Shown piece after piece: positions 1 through 12,800 of a stretch of DNA of 64,000 nucleotides. A program made the position numbers and the translations under genes. The stretch covers positions 621,501 through 685,500 of the forward strand of contig NC_021191.1 in assembly GCF_000389965.1 (NCBI RefSeq), in the 5' to 3' direction. Position 1 is the stretch's first letter. Every line of letters begins with the position of its first letter. Under the pieces are notes generated by a model. That model worked only from the letters and a program-made list of their open reading frames with translations, did not search any database and had not been told where the DNA came from. This DNA is from Actinoplanes sp. N902-109 (GTDB taxonomy: Bacteria > Actinomycetota > Actinomycetes > Mycobacteriales > Micromonosporaceae).

Positions 1-3000
1 CTGCCCCGGGTCCTCGGCGTCGGTGAACAACAGACCGGCGGCCACCGGCTGGGTCGTGACGTCACCGCCCATGCTGACCGGGGTGACCGTGGACGCCGGA
101 TCGCCCAGCCGGCCGGGGGCCTGGGCGACGGCGGTGACCACCGGCACCCGCGGCGCGTCGGCGTTCGGGTTGCGGAACTGGACGAGGTGACCGCCGTCCT
201 CGATGCGCAGCGGGGTGCCGGCGCGCAGGGTGCCGGTGGCGCCGTACGCCTCGCCGAGGTGGCCGTGCTGCCGGGCCGCGGTCCGCAGGAAGTCGAAGAC
301 CGCGCCGCCCTCGCTCGCCAGTTGCGCGGCGGAGCAGGACAGGAACAGCAGCGGGGACTGCTTGCCCGACCGGCTCTGCTCGACCGCGCGGGTCTGGTCC
401 ACCAGATCGGCCAGCTGGTCGCCGTTGACCGGGACGACGCGGCCGGGCGTGCCGTCGGCGTTCTTCAACCGGATGCGGAACGAGGTGGGCTCGGCGTGCG
501 CCTGCACGAAGAACATCTGCCGGTCGCCGAGCCCGTCGCGGCCGCCCCAGGGCACCGGCAGCGTCTGCGAGCCGTCCGCCGAATCCTGCACGTAGGTGTC
601 CGGCTGCGCGTTGTCGATCGCGGGCATCGACGTCTCGAACAGCGCCCGGTCGCCGCGGCGGGTCGGGAAGCCGACGCCGATGACCGGGCCGGGCGTGCCG
701 TCGGCGCCCGCCGGTTTGCGGATCACCATGACGTCGACCTCGCCGAGGTCGTAGCGCCGGTTCGGCTCGGCCGGCTCCGCGGTCCCGGCGGCCATGGCGT
801 CCGAGCTCCCGGCGGCCATGGCGGTCGAGGCGTCCAGGACCCGGCCGTCCGGGCCGACGAGCAGCACGCGGGCGTCGTCGGGTGCGGGCAGGGCGTCCGG
901 CGTCGCGGCGATCCGGGCGCCCGGGGGCCGGCCCAGGTCGATGTGGTGCACACCCTGCCCGTCGCGGTGCAGGGCGACCGCATGCCCGGTGCCGCCCGGG
1001 CGTCCGGCCAGGACGTACGCGGTGGTGCCCGGCGCGCTGTCGAGCAGGGCGTCGGTGACCCGCTGCCACGAGCCGACCGGCTGCCAGCGCCGGTCGGAGA
1101 TCCCGGGCAGCGTGCTGCGCGGGTCGAGATCCTGGTCGTCGCGGGGGCGGCCGGTGGCCAGGCCGTCGGGGTGCTGGGTCCGGGCGAGGCGGCGCAGCGT
1201 GGTCACCGCGGCGGCGTGGTCGCTGCGGTGCTGCGGCGGCACCGAGTCCACGACGTCGACGAGCGGGGGCGCGGTGCTGGGCCGGAACGTGATGCGCCCG
1301 TCGGCGTCGACGTCCTGGCGCAGGTCGATGATGCCGGCTGCGGGACCGGCCGGCCGGTGCGTGACGACGCCGTCCGGCGTGTGCACCCGGATGGTGCGGC
1401 CCAGCGTCTCGGCTGCGGTGTCGGCCACGACGCCGTACGCCGCCCGCTGCCGGAGGATCTCGGTGGGGTCGTCGATCGCCGGGGTCGCGGTGCCGGTCGC
1501 GGCGACGATGAAGTGGCCGTGCTCGTAGGGCTGCGCGACCCGCCGCCGGCGCAGCCCACCGGCCCGCGGCCCGTCCAGCCGCCGGCCGGTTTCCAGGACG
1601 TCGTCGCGCAGCTCGGTCGCGGGCCGGTCGGTTGCGGTGGCCAGCGCGGCCAGCAGCGAGCCGTCCCGGACCGGCGGGGCCAGCTCGGCCACGGCGTTGC
1701 CCGCGGCGAGGAAGTCACGCCCGATGGCCGCCGCGGTGGAGGAGGCGGGCAGCTGGCTGATCGTGCTGACGCCGATCGGCAGTCCGACATGGACACCCGA
1801 GTACGACAGCGGGGCGCGCTGCTCGATCAGCTGCGCGCTGACCTCCTGGTACGGCCGGGTGTCCGGGTTCGCGGTGAGCTGCTGGAACGCGGTGTTGGTG
1901 CGGGCCGGGACCTGGTCCCGCGGAAGCTTGGGGGCGCGCCCGAACGCCGCGGCCGACGAACCGCCCGAGGGTGCCGAACGGGCCCGGCTGAGCCGGTACA
2001 GGCTTTGCAGCACCTGATCGCGGTCGGGGTGCCGGGCCGCCGGCCAGAGCCGCTCGAAGTAGCGCGACTGCTGGCTCTCCGGGTTGCGGCGCAGCGCATG
2101 GATGGTGTCGCCGATGACGTCGGCGGCGGCCGGGTCGGGCGTGATCCGGGCCAGGTGCGGGGCAAGCGCGTCGAGATGGTCGTCGGCGATGGCGTCGAGG
2201 CTGCGGTTGAGGCTCGCCGACATGGCCGAGGTGAGCGGGATGGACATCTCGTCGGCGCCGCGCACCCGCCAGAACCGGTCGGGCGAGAGCATGAAGGCGT
2301 CGACGGTGCGCGGCGGCGCCCCCGCGCCGATCAGCACGTCGGTGAGCCGGCGGTCGTTGCCGAAGGCGGCCCGCAGCCGTTCCACCTCGTCGTACGTCAT
2401 GACCCGCTCGGCCTGCGGCAGGGCCCGCAACGACCGCAGCACCTCGCGCGCCGAGTGCACCTTGCCGTAGTCCTCGAACGCCTCGAGGTAGCGGATGTCC
2501 TCGACCTGCTCGGTCTCCAGGGTGGCCGCCTGCTGCACCTCGTTGAGCAGGGTGATGGCCCGGGCGTCGGAGCGCCGGTCACCGGTCGACGGGAACTGCG
2601 TGACGTCCGACGCGATCCCGGGCCGGTCGTGGTACTCGCGCAGGTTCAGGTACGGGCGCTCGACGATCTGGGCCAGGTTGGCGGTGTTGGCGCCCTCCAG
2701 CACCGCGGGCAGCGTGCCCAGCTGGAACAGGTGCTGGAACACCGGTTGCGGCACGCTGCCGACGCGCAGGATCAGCACCTCGCCGGGGCGCAGGCTGTCC
2801 AGCGCGTCCAGGGCCCGGGGGCTGTCCGCGCGGGCGTAGCGGATGCCGGGCAGCGACGCGCGTTCGGGCAACCGGCCCTCGCCCAGCAGCAGCAGGACGG
2901 TCGGCTGGCGCAGCCCCGCGGCCCGTACCCCGGCGGCCAGCTGGCGCTGGGCGGCCACCTCGGTGACGAAGTCGACGCGGTGCAGGCCGTAGACCGGCAT

Positions 3001-6000
3001 GGCCTCGATCCGCCCGTTGTGGACGTCGCTGACCACGGCGCGCAGCGTCTCCGCGCGTACCGGATCGGTGATCTCCGCCGTGATGGTCTGGGCCGCCCCG
3101 GTGCGCGGGACGTGGTAGCGGTAGATCGCGAAGTCGTCGACCGCGGTGCTCAGGTCGGTGCTGCCCTGATGCCGGTCGAGCAGCATGCGGCTGCCCAGCT
3201 GCCAGGCGAACGGCTGCATGACCAGCGCCTGGTCAGCACCCAGGTAGTCGAGGAAATCGCGCTGGTCGGCCGGGTCGCCGATCTCGTCGATCGCGGGCAC
3301 GAGCACGATCGGGGTACGGCCCTGCGCGTCGCGCATCCGGGGCGCGACGACCCGGCTGCCCACCTCGAACTCGGGCCGCACGTCGAGGTCCAGGTCCTGC
3401 CGCCGCTGATAGGCCGCCAGCCCGCCGGGTGCCAGCCGGTCGAGCAGCGTACGGGTCGCGGGCGAGACGATCAGCCGCACCGGTCGGCGGTAACCCTGTT
3501 CGCGCAGCGAGTCGATGAGCATCAGACCGGCCGCGACATGCCCGGCGTTGGTCGCCTTGTCGATGTAGACGGCCAGGTCCGGCTGGCGGGGGTCGCGCAG
3601 GAAGTCGGCGACGCGCTGGCGCACCACCGCGGGGTCGGGCCGGCGCGACGGCATGAACGCCTCGCTGCTGCGCGGCTCGGCCGTGCTGGTGTCCGGTTGC
3701 TGCGCCGCGTTGTGGACCAGCGCGTCGGCCATGCCGGTGAGCAGCCGGGACCGCGCGGCGTCGATGGCGGCCTGATCGAGCAGGGTACGCAAATCGCCGG
3801 TGCGGCCCTCGACGATCGCTTGCCGGGTTGCCTCGACGGTGGCGGTGGCGTGCTCGGCAAGCGCCGTCGCCTCGGCGCGCATCACCGGTAGCCGGGTCTC
3901 CGTGCCGGTCAGCCCGGCCAGCTTGAGGGCCGCCGCCCGCACCGTGCCGGCGTACTGGTCGATCTGCTCACCGGCGAGGTCCGGGTCGATCTCGGCGCTT
4001 GCGGCCGGCACATAGTCCGGCGCCGCGTCCGCCGGTTGCAACACCGGGCCGAGCAGCCGGTACGGCACCGGCGCCGACCGGTCCGGTTCCGCGCCGGTCG
4101 GCTCGTAGCGGTACGCGCGCCACTGGTCGGCGACCGTCGGTATCCCGGGCAGCGGGCGGCCGTCCTCGGTGTACTGCGGGTCGGCGGGCGCGACGATCGG
4201 CGGCGCGCCGCGCACCAGCCAGCCGATGTTCGGCGGCGCGATGATCTCGGTGCCGGGGAACTCGCGGGCCAGCTCGGCGGCGAAACCCGCGACGTCGTCG
4301 CTGCCGGTGTAGCACGACTGCAGGTGGATCGCCGGCCGACCGGCGTCGGTCCAGTGCTGCCGGATCCGGTCGGCCACCTGCCGGGCGGTCTGCGCCACGT
4401 CGTCGATCAGCGCGTGCTGCTCGTCGCCGTGCACGAAGACGTGCAGCCGCCCGTCCGCCGGGAAGGCCTCCACGAGCTGGTTGAGCGCGTCGTCCGGGCC
4501 GGCGTGCTCCGGCCCGAGCAGGGCCACCCCGGCCGGTACGGTCCGGACCGGGCCGGTGGTGTCGGCCGGTCCGTTGAACGCCGCCGCGGGCGCGGTGCCG
4601 GGGGTGCCCCGGCTGAGCTGATGGATCGCCTGCACCACCTGATCCCGCTCGGGGTCGGCGGCGCGCTCCCAGAGCCGGTCGAAGTACCCGGCCGTGGTGC
4701 TGTGCGGGTTGTCGCGCAGCGTGGTGATGGTGTCGGTGAGCACCGCGACGGCGTCCGGGTCGGGCGTGATCCGGTCGAGGTGCGGCCGCAGCTCCGCGAA
4801 GTGCTGGTCGGCCGTCGCGCGCAACTGGCGGTCGAGCTCACCGAGGTGCTCGTCGCTCAGCGGCGCGACATAGCGCTCGTTGTTGCGCAGCATGACGAAC
4901 ATGCCCGGGTCCATCATCAGCTTGGCGACGGTGTCCGGGGCCGTGCCGGTCGCGGTCAGCAGATCCGCGACGGCGTCGTCGCCCAGCGCCTCCTGGAACC
5001 GGTTGACCTCGTCGTTGCGCAGGACCCGCTCGCCCGGCGGCAGCGTGGCCAGCGCCCGCAGCACCTCGCGAGCGGTGTGGACCTTCTCGTACTCCTGGAA
5101 CGCGGGCCGGGCCCGGACCGCCGCGGCTTCCGGGGTCTCGCCGGCCAGCGCCGCCTGCGCCCGGTTGAGGTCGCGGATCGCGGCGGCGTCCGCTGCCGGG
5201 TCGCCGGTCGCCGGGAAGCGGGTGCCGGCCTGGGAGGCGCCGTGTTCCTGCAGGTTCAGGTACGGGCGTCGGATGAGCTGGGCGAGGTTGGCGGTGTTGG
5301 CGCCTTCGAGTACCGCGGGCAGCGTGCCCTGCTGATACAGGTGGTTGAACACCGGCTGCGGGACGCTGCCCGCGCGCAGGATCAGCACCTCACCGTTGCG
5401 CAGCCCGGCGATCCGGGCGGCGGCACTCGGGTCGTCGGCGCTGAGTGCGTTCTCCGGCAACCGGCCGCTGCCGAGCAGCAGCACGACGGCGGGCTTGCCG
5501 AGGTTCGCGGCCTGCACCGCCGCTGCCAGCTGCCGGGGGGCGCTGACCTCGGTGAGGAAATCGCTACGGTGCAGTCCGTACACCGGCATGATCTCGATGC
5601 TGTTGTCCTGCGCCCGGTCGACCAGGGTGGTGAGCGTGCCGGCAACCACCGGGTCGCCGATCGAGCGGTTGATCTCGGCGGTCGCGCCCGTGACCGGCAC
5701 CGGGTAGCGGAACATCGAGAACTCGTCGATCGTGCCGCTCAGGTCGGTGGTGCCGTGCTCGCGGTCGAGCAGCATCCGGGTGCCGAGCTGCCAGGCGAAC
5801 GGCTGCATGACCAGCGCCTTGTCGGCACCCAGGTAGTCGAGGAACTCGGTCTGCTCGTCGGTGCCGTTGATATCGTCGATCGCCGCGACCAGAACCGTGG
5901 CGTCGGTGTGGCTGCTGCTGGGCTGGGAGTTGCCGGCTTCGAACTCGGGCCGGATGTCGAAGGTCAAGTTCTGGTTCTGCTGGTACGTGGTCAGTCCGCC

Positions 6001-6780
6001 GGGGGTGAGCCGGTCGAGGGCCTGGCTGGTGCCGGGGGACATGATGACGCGGATGGTGCGGTCGTAGCCCTGGTGGCGGAGCGAGTCGATGAGGTTCATG
6101 CCGGCGGCGACGTGGCCGGAGTTGGTGGCCTTGTCGATGTAGACCGCCAGGTCCGGCTGGTTCGGGTCGCGCAGGAAGCTCTGCACCTGCTGCTCGACCG
6201 TCTGGTGGCCGAGCTGGACCCCGGACTGCTGCGCGTCCCCGGATGTGCTGGTGATTCCGTCGAAGGGGGTGGTGTCGTTGAGGACGTCCCAGCCTTCGTT
6301 GTCGAGGGCGTCGGGGGTGTAGAGCTGCCAGGATTCGCCGTTGGGGGTGAGGATGTGGCCGGGTGTGGTGTCGGATCCGATGGTGATGTCGGATTTTGGG
6401 GCTAGGACGTCGCCGTGGTGGGCGTCGGCGAGTTGGTGGGCGAAGCCGCCGGCGAGGGTGCCGGTGTTGCAGGAGATCAGGGCGATGGGGGTGCCGGGGT
6501 TGTCGATGATGGTGGCGAGTTGGTGGGGGGTGAGGGCGACGGTGGTGTGGGTGCCGTCGGGGTTGCGGGCGGGGGCGTGGGCTGTGGTGCCGGCGCCGTG
6601 GATGACGATTGCGGTGGTGGTGCCGGGTGGGAGGAGGGTGCGGTTGCCGAGGGTGTTCCAGTCGTTGTCGTTGAGTAGGGCGATGCCGGGGCGGTTGCCG
6701 GGCAGGGGGCGGATGTCGAGGGGTTTGCCGTCGGCGTGCCAGGTGCCGTCGGGTTGACGGCTGAGGGTGGTGACCGGTGT
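1..6780 (-). CDS. Downstream part of the giant polymorphic toxin (shifted frame, runs off left edge)
   Basis: This minus-strand frame continues the giant toxin after the 4-nt shift near 6780. I translated stretches near 6180, 5160, 4320, 3630, 2520, 1800, 1020 and 360; all are in one frame and I met no stop between them, though every codon was not checked. It finishes the second GT-B-like module and its His/Cys block (6790-6245). Two further GT-B-like modules follow, with NxGHVAAG motifs near 6135 and 3555. A second His/Cys pair (FVHGDEQ near 4425, LQSCYTG near 4305) follows the third module. The left end differs: a segment with TGHAVALHRDG near 980 could be a papain-like or deamidase-type fold, and LFLSCSAAQ lies near 340. 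No stop is reached before position 1, so the true C-terminal toxin tip and any immunity gene lie outside. Whether this part is translated depends on the frameshift. Confidence 0.6.
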
Positions 6781-6836
6781 GCGGTGGTGGTGGTGGTGTT
6801 TCCGAGGGTGACTGGTGGGGTGGTGAGTTGGGACAG
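6244..6836. repeat. Direct repeat (copy 2) of the toxin His/Cys block, carrying a 4-nt deletion
   Basis: Almost identical to 10038-10630 (offset 3794). Over the first 530 bp I count about two substitutions. At 6779-6797 the run reads GTGCGG(TGG)n, while copy 1 at 10573-10595 has an extra T and one more GGT, a net loss of 4 nt that shifts the toxin frame. Confidence 0.8.
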
Positions 6837-9800
6837 GGCTTGGGTGACTTGGTCGCGTTCGGGGCTGTTGGCTTGTTCGAAGACTTTGGTGAAGTATTCG
6901 GATTGGTTGCCGGTCAGGGCGGTGATGGTGGTCGTGATGTCGGTGACGGTGTGCGGGTCGGGTGTGATGTTGTTGAGGGCTGGTTCGAGTTCGGTTCGTA
7001 GGTCCGCGGCGATGTTGCTGAGGTGCTGGTTGATCGTGGTGAGGGTCTGGTCGGACAGCGGGATGTCCAGCCCGAAATCGTTGAGCCGGATCCGGGTCGG
7101 GAACAGCCCGGTCAGCGTGGCGTCGTCCTGGAACGCCTTGCGTAGCCGGTCCATCTCGTCGTAGGTGACGCGGCGGTCGTCCTCGGGGATGGTGCCGAGG
7201 GTGCGCATCACCTCCCGGGCGGTGTGCACCTTGGCGTAGCGGTCGAGTGCCGGGTCCTGGCGGAGGTCCTCCATCTCGGGGGTGTCCGCGGTGAGGATGC
7301 GCTGCGCCTGGTTGAGCTGCTCGATCGCCGGACCGTCCAGGGCCGGGTCGCCGGTCGACGGGAACCGGGTGACGTCCGAGGCCATGCCCGGCCGGTCGAA
7401 GTGCTCGCGCAGGTTGAGATACGGGCGCTGGATGAGCTGGGCCAGGTTGGCGGTGTTGGCGCCTTCGAGCACCCCGGGCAGGGTGCCCTGCTGGTAGAGG
7501 TGGTTGAACACCGGCTGCGGAACATCGCCCGCGCGGAGGACGAGGACTTCGCCCGGCTTCAGGTTGGCGATCCGGTCGGCGGCGCTGGGGTCGTTGGCGT
7601 GCAGGGTGTTCTCGGGCAGGCGGCCGTTGCCCAGCAGCAGCACGACGGCGGGCTTGTCGAGGTTGGCCGCCTGGACACCCGCTGCCAGCTGCCGCGGCAC
7701 GGAGACCTCGGTGAGGAAGTCGGTGCGGTGCAGTCCGTACACCGGCATGACTTCGAGGTTGTTGTTCTGGGCTCGGTCGACCAGCGTGGTCAGGGTGTCG
7801 ACGACGGTGGGGTTGTCGATGCCGGTGAAGTCGCCCGTCGTGGGTACGGGATAGCGGTACAGCGCGTCGGGGTGCACCGGCAGGTCCGTGGCCGGCAGAC
7901 CGCGTTGCAGCAGCATCCGGTTGCCCAGCTGCCAGGCGAACGGCTGCATGACCAGCGCCTTGTCGGTGCCGAGGTAGTCAAGGAACTCGGTCTGCTCGTC
8001 GGTGCCGTTGATGTCGTCGATCGCCGGGACCAGGACGGTGGCGTCGGTGGGGGTGGTACTGGGCTGGGAGTTGCCGGGTTCGAACTCGGGCCGGATGTCG
8101 AAGGTCAAATTCTGGTTCTGCTGGTACGTGGTCAGTCCGCCGGGGGTGAGCCGGTCGAGGGCCTGGCTGGTGCCGGGGGACATGATGACGCGGATGGTGC
8201 GGTCGTAGCCCTGGTGGCGGAGCGAGTCGATGAGGTTCATGCCGGCGGCGACGTGGCCGGAGTTGGTGGCCTTGTCGATGTAGACCGCCAGGTCCGGCTG
8301 GTTGGGATCGCTCAGCAGGTCCCGGACCCGCTGTTCCATGGTGGCGGGGGCGGCTCCCAGCCGTACGCCCGGGGGTTGGGCGTTCTTGAGAGTGGTGACG
8401 ATGTTGGCGATGGATCGGCCGCCCTGGAACAGCTGGTCCATGTCCGGCGTGATGACCGGCTGGAAGCCGTTGTCCAGCAACAGTTTCGGCAGGAGCACGT
8501 GGACGTTGAGGCGGCGGTTGCCGTCCTCGAACGGGTGGGTGATGTGCAGGGTGCGGACCGTACGGGCGATCGCGGCGAGCTTGGCGTCCGGATCCGTTCC
8601 CGCCGCCGCGAGCTCACTGCGGTACTGCCGGAAGATCTGGTCGACGATCCCGGGGGCTTCGGCGCGGCTGTAGGTCGTGGTGATGGTGCGCGGCATGTCG
8701 GTGTTGCTGGCGCCGCTGCGGCCCATCAGGGTGCTGGTGAAGGTCAGTGGCCGCGGTCCGCGATGCCGGACCGCGTCGCGCAGGTCCATCATCAGGGGCC
8801 GGTCGCCGACGCGGTCGGTGAAGACGTCCGGGCTGACCTCGGCGTCGCGCACCGGGAACGAGGTCGGGCGGGCCATGTTGCCCCGGCTGGTGCCACCGGT
8901 CCAGTCCAGCTTGCGGCCCAGGTGCTGGGTGACCGTCTCGTGCATGCCCTTGTACGTCGCGGCGTCGAGCGTGTCACTGGTGACCGAGGGCTGATTGAGA
9001 TACCGGTCGTAGGCCTCGACCATGCCGCGCTGGAAGCCGGGCGACAGGTCGTTGTCGTACAGCGAGCCGGGATCGTGCGGGAACTTCGCCTGCGCCTCGG
9101 CGTGGTGCTTGGGGTCGAGGTAGAGCTGCCACCAGCGGTTGCGCGGCAGGGCGTTCTCCAGCACCGGCGCGCGGTTCGGGGACCCGAGTCGTACCCCGCC
9201 GGGCTGCGCGGCCTTCAGCGTGGTGACGATGTTGGCGATGGACCGGCCGCCCTGGAACAGCTGGTCCATGTCCGGGGTGATGACCGGCTGGAAGCCGTTG
9301 TCCAGCAACAGTTTCGGCAGGAGTACGTGGACGTTGAGGCGGCGGTTGCCGTCCTCGAACGGGTGGGTGATGTGCAGGGTGCGGACCGTACGGGCGATCG
9401 CGGCGAGCTTGGCATCGGGATCTGTCCCCGCCGCCGCGAGCTCACCGCGGTACTGGTCGAAAATCTGGTCCACCAGGCCCGGAGCTTCGACCCGGCTGTA
9501 GGTCGTGGTGATGGTGCGCGGCATGTCGGTGTTGCTGGCGCCGCTGCGGCCCATCAGGGTGCTGGTGAAGGTCAGTGGCCGCGGTCCGCGATGCCGGACC
9601 GCGTCGCGCAGGTCCATCATCAGGGGCCGGTCGCCGACGCGGTCGGTGAAGACGTCCGGGCTGACCTCGGCGTCGCGCACCGGGAACGAGGTCGGGCGGG
9701 CCATGTTGCCCCGGCTGGTGCCGCCGGTCCAGTCCAGCCGGCGATCCAGATGCTGGGTGACCGTCTCATGCATCTGCTTGTACGTGGCGGCGTTCAGAGT

Positions 9801-12800
9801 GCTGCTGTTGACGGCCGGGTTGTTGAGGAACTGCTCGTAAGCCTCGACCATGCCGCGCTGGAAACCGGGCGACAGGTCGTTGTCGTACAGCGAACCCGGG
9901 TCGTCAGGGAATTTCGCCTGCGCCTCGGCGTGGTGCTTGGGGTCGAGGTAAAGCTGCCACCACTGGTTGCGGGGCAGGACATCGCCCAGCAGCGGGGTCG
10001 AGCCGGTGAGCTGAACGCCTTGCTCGCCGTCTCGGGGTGTGCTGGTGATTCCGTCGAAGGGGGTGGTGTCGTTGAGGACGTCCCAGCCTTCGTTGTCGAG
10101 GGCGTCGGGGGTGTAGAGCTGCCAGGATTCGCCGTTGGGGGTGAGGATGTGGCCGGGTGTGGTGTCGGATCCGATGGTGATGTCGGATTTTGGGGCTAGG
10201 ACGTCGCCGTGGTGGGCGTCGGCGAGTTGGTGGGCGAAGCCGCCGGCGAGGGTGCCGGTGTTGCAGGAGATCAGGGCGATGGGGGTGCCGGGGTTGTCGA
10301 TGATGGTGGCGAGTTGGTGGGGGGTGAGGGCGACGGTGGTGTGGGTGCCGTCGGGGTTGCGGGCGGGGGCGTGGGCTGTGGTGCCGGCGCCGTGGATGAC
10401 GATTGCGGTGGTGGTGCCGGGTGGGAGCAGGGTGCGGTTGCCGAGGGTGTTCCAGTCGTTGTCGTTGAGCAGGGCGATGCCGGGGCGGTTGCCGGGCAGG
10501 GGGCGGATGTCGAGGGGTTTGCCGTCGGCGTGCCAGGTGCCGTCGGGTTGACGGCTGAGGGTGGTGACCGGTGTTGCGGTGGTGGTGGTGGTGGTGTTTC
10601 CGAGGGTGACTGGTGGGGTGGTGAGCTGGAAGAGGGCTTGGGTGACCTGGTCGCGTTCGGGGCTGTTCGCTTGTTCGAAGACCTTGGTGAAGTATGCGGA
10701 CTGGTTGCCGGTCAGGGCGGTGACGGTGTTGGCGATGTCGGTGACGGCGTGCGGGTCGGGCGTGATGGCGTTGAGCGCGGGTTCGAGCTCGGTGCGCAGG
10801 TCGTTGGCGATCTGGTTGAGCTGCTGGTTGATGGCGTTGAGAGTCTGGTCGGACAGCGGGATGTCCAGCCCGAAATCGTTGAGCCTCACCGGGCCTGGGA
10901 TGGTGCTGGTCAGCGTGCTGTCGTCCTGGAACGCCTGGCGTAGCCGGTCCATCTCGTCATAGGTCAGCCGCCGGTCGTTCTCCGGGATCGCGCCGAGGGC
11001 CCGCGTGACATCGCGGGCGGTGTGCACCTTGGTGTACTGGTCGAACGCCGGCTCCTGCCGCACGTCGTCCATGGCCTCGGTGTCGACCGTGATCGCCCGC
11101 TGCGCCTGGTTGAGCTGCTCGATCGCCCGGTTGTCGAGCGTGGTGTCCCCGGTCGAGGGGAACCGGGTGACGTCGGAGGCGATGCCCGGCCGGTCGAAGT
11201 GCTCGCGCAGGTTGAGGTACGGCCGCTGGATGAGCTGGGCCAGGTTGGCTGTATTGGCGCCTTCGAGGACCGCGGGGAGGGTGCCCTGCTGGTACAGGGT
11301 GTTGAACGCGGTTTGCGGGACATTACCCGCGCGGAGGATGAGGACTTCGCCGGGTTTGAGGTTGGCGATCCGGTCGGCGGCGCTGGGGTCGTTGGCGTGC
11401 AGGGTGTTCTCGGGCAGGCGGCCGTTGCCCAGCAGCAGCACGACGGCGGGCTTGTCGAGGTTGGCTGCCTGGATGCCGGCGGCGAGCTGGCGGGGTGCGC
11501 TCACCTCGGTGACGAAGTCGGTGCGGTGCAGTCCGTACACCGGCATGACTTCGAGGTTGTTGTTCTGGGCTCGGTCGACCAGCGTGGTCAACGTGTTGGC
11601 GACAGTCGCGTTGTCGATGCCGGTGAGTTCGCCCGTCTTGGGTACGGGATAGCGGTAGAGGGCGTCGGGGTCGATCGGCAGGGTGGTGGCCTGGACGCCG
11701 TCGGGGCCGCGTTGCAGCAGCATGCGGTCGCCGAGCTGCCAGGCGAACGGCTGCATGACCAGCGCCTTGTCCGCACCCAGGTAGTCGAGGAACTCTTGTT
11801 GCTCAGGACCGTTGTTGATGTCGTCGATCGCCGGGACCAGGACGGTGGCGTCGGTGGGGGTGGCGCTGGGCTGGGAGTTGCCGGGTTCGAACTCGGGCCG
11901 GATGTCGAAGGTCAAGTTCTGGTTCTGCTGGTACGTGGTCAGTCCGCCGGGGGTGAGCCGGTCGAGGGCCTGGCTGGTGCCGGGGGACATGATGACGCGG
12001 ATCGGTCGGTCGTAGCCCTGGTGCCGGATGGCGTCGATGAGGTTCATACCGGCGGCGACGTGGCCGGAGTTGGTGGCCTTGTCGATGTAGACCGCCAGGT
12101 CCGGCTGGTTCGGGTCGCGCAGGAACTGCTGCACCTGCTGCTGGACAACCGCAGCATCCGGCCGCCCACCGGCCGCGAGCCGCACGCCGTCCGAGGGGCC
12201 GGTCATGCCGCCGCGGTCCTTCAGCCAGGGCGGCGTGTCGTCATCCGTCATCTCGATGGCCGAGTCGGGGTCGCCGGTCGGCTTCCCCGCGTCGGCCTGT
12301 TGCCACGGCGGTGTGTCCTCGTCCGTCATCTCGATGGCCGAATCGAGGTCGTTGCTGGGCGTCACAGCCGCATCCGCTTGTTGCCACGGCGGTGTGTCGT
12401 CGTCCGTCATGTCGATCGCGGAGTCGAGGTCGACGCCCTGCGTCCATGGTGCGGTCTCGGGGCTGACCGGTGCGGTGGGCGCAACCGTCGCAGCCGTCGA
12501 CGTGTCCAGGCGCGGCAGCTGCGCGGGGGTGGCCCGCTCCCGGGGTGCCGCTTCCGGAGCAGTCCGGGGCGCATTGTCCGTGCTGGCCGGCGCGTTCGAA
12601 ACCGGCCCGGCCGACCCTGTGGACAACCCTGTGGACGGCGGGGAGCTGCTCACGGACTGGCCGTCGACAGCCGGTGCCAGGGGTTGGACCGCTGGTGGGG
12701 TGTCCGTCGCCGGGGCTTGGGCCGTTGGTTCGGTTTCCGTTGCCGGGCTTCCGACCGGGTGTTCGAGTGCGACGCCATCTTGGAAGTCGGCGGGCGCAGT

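Noticed and set aside
187..6405. Long plus-strand open frames (about 1234 and 789 aa) opposite the toxin
   Set aside because: They are antisense readings of a GC-rich coding strand; the minus strand carries the repeated modules and motifs, and the plus products are Val/Arg/Gly-rich without motifs.
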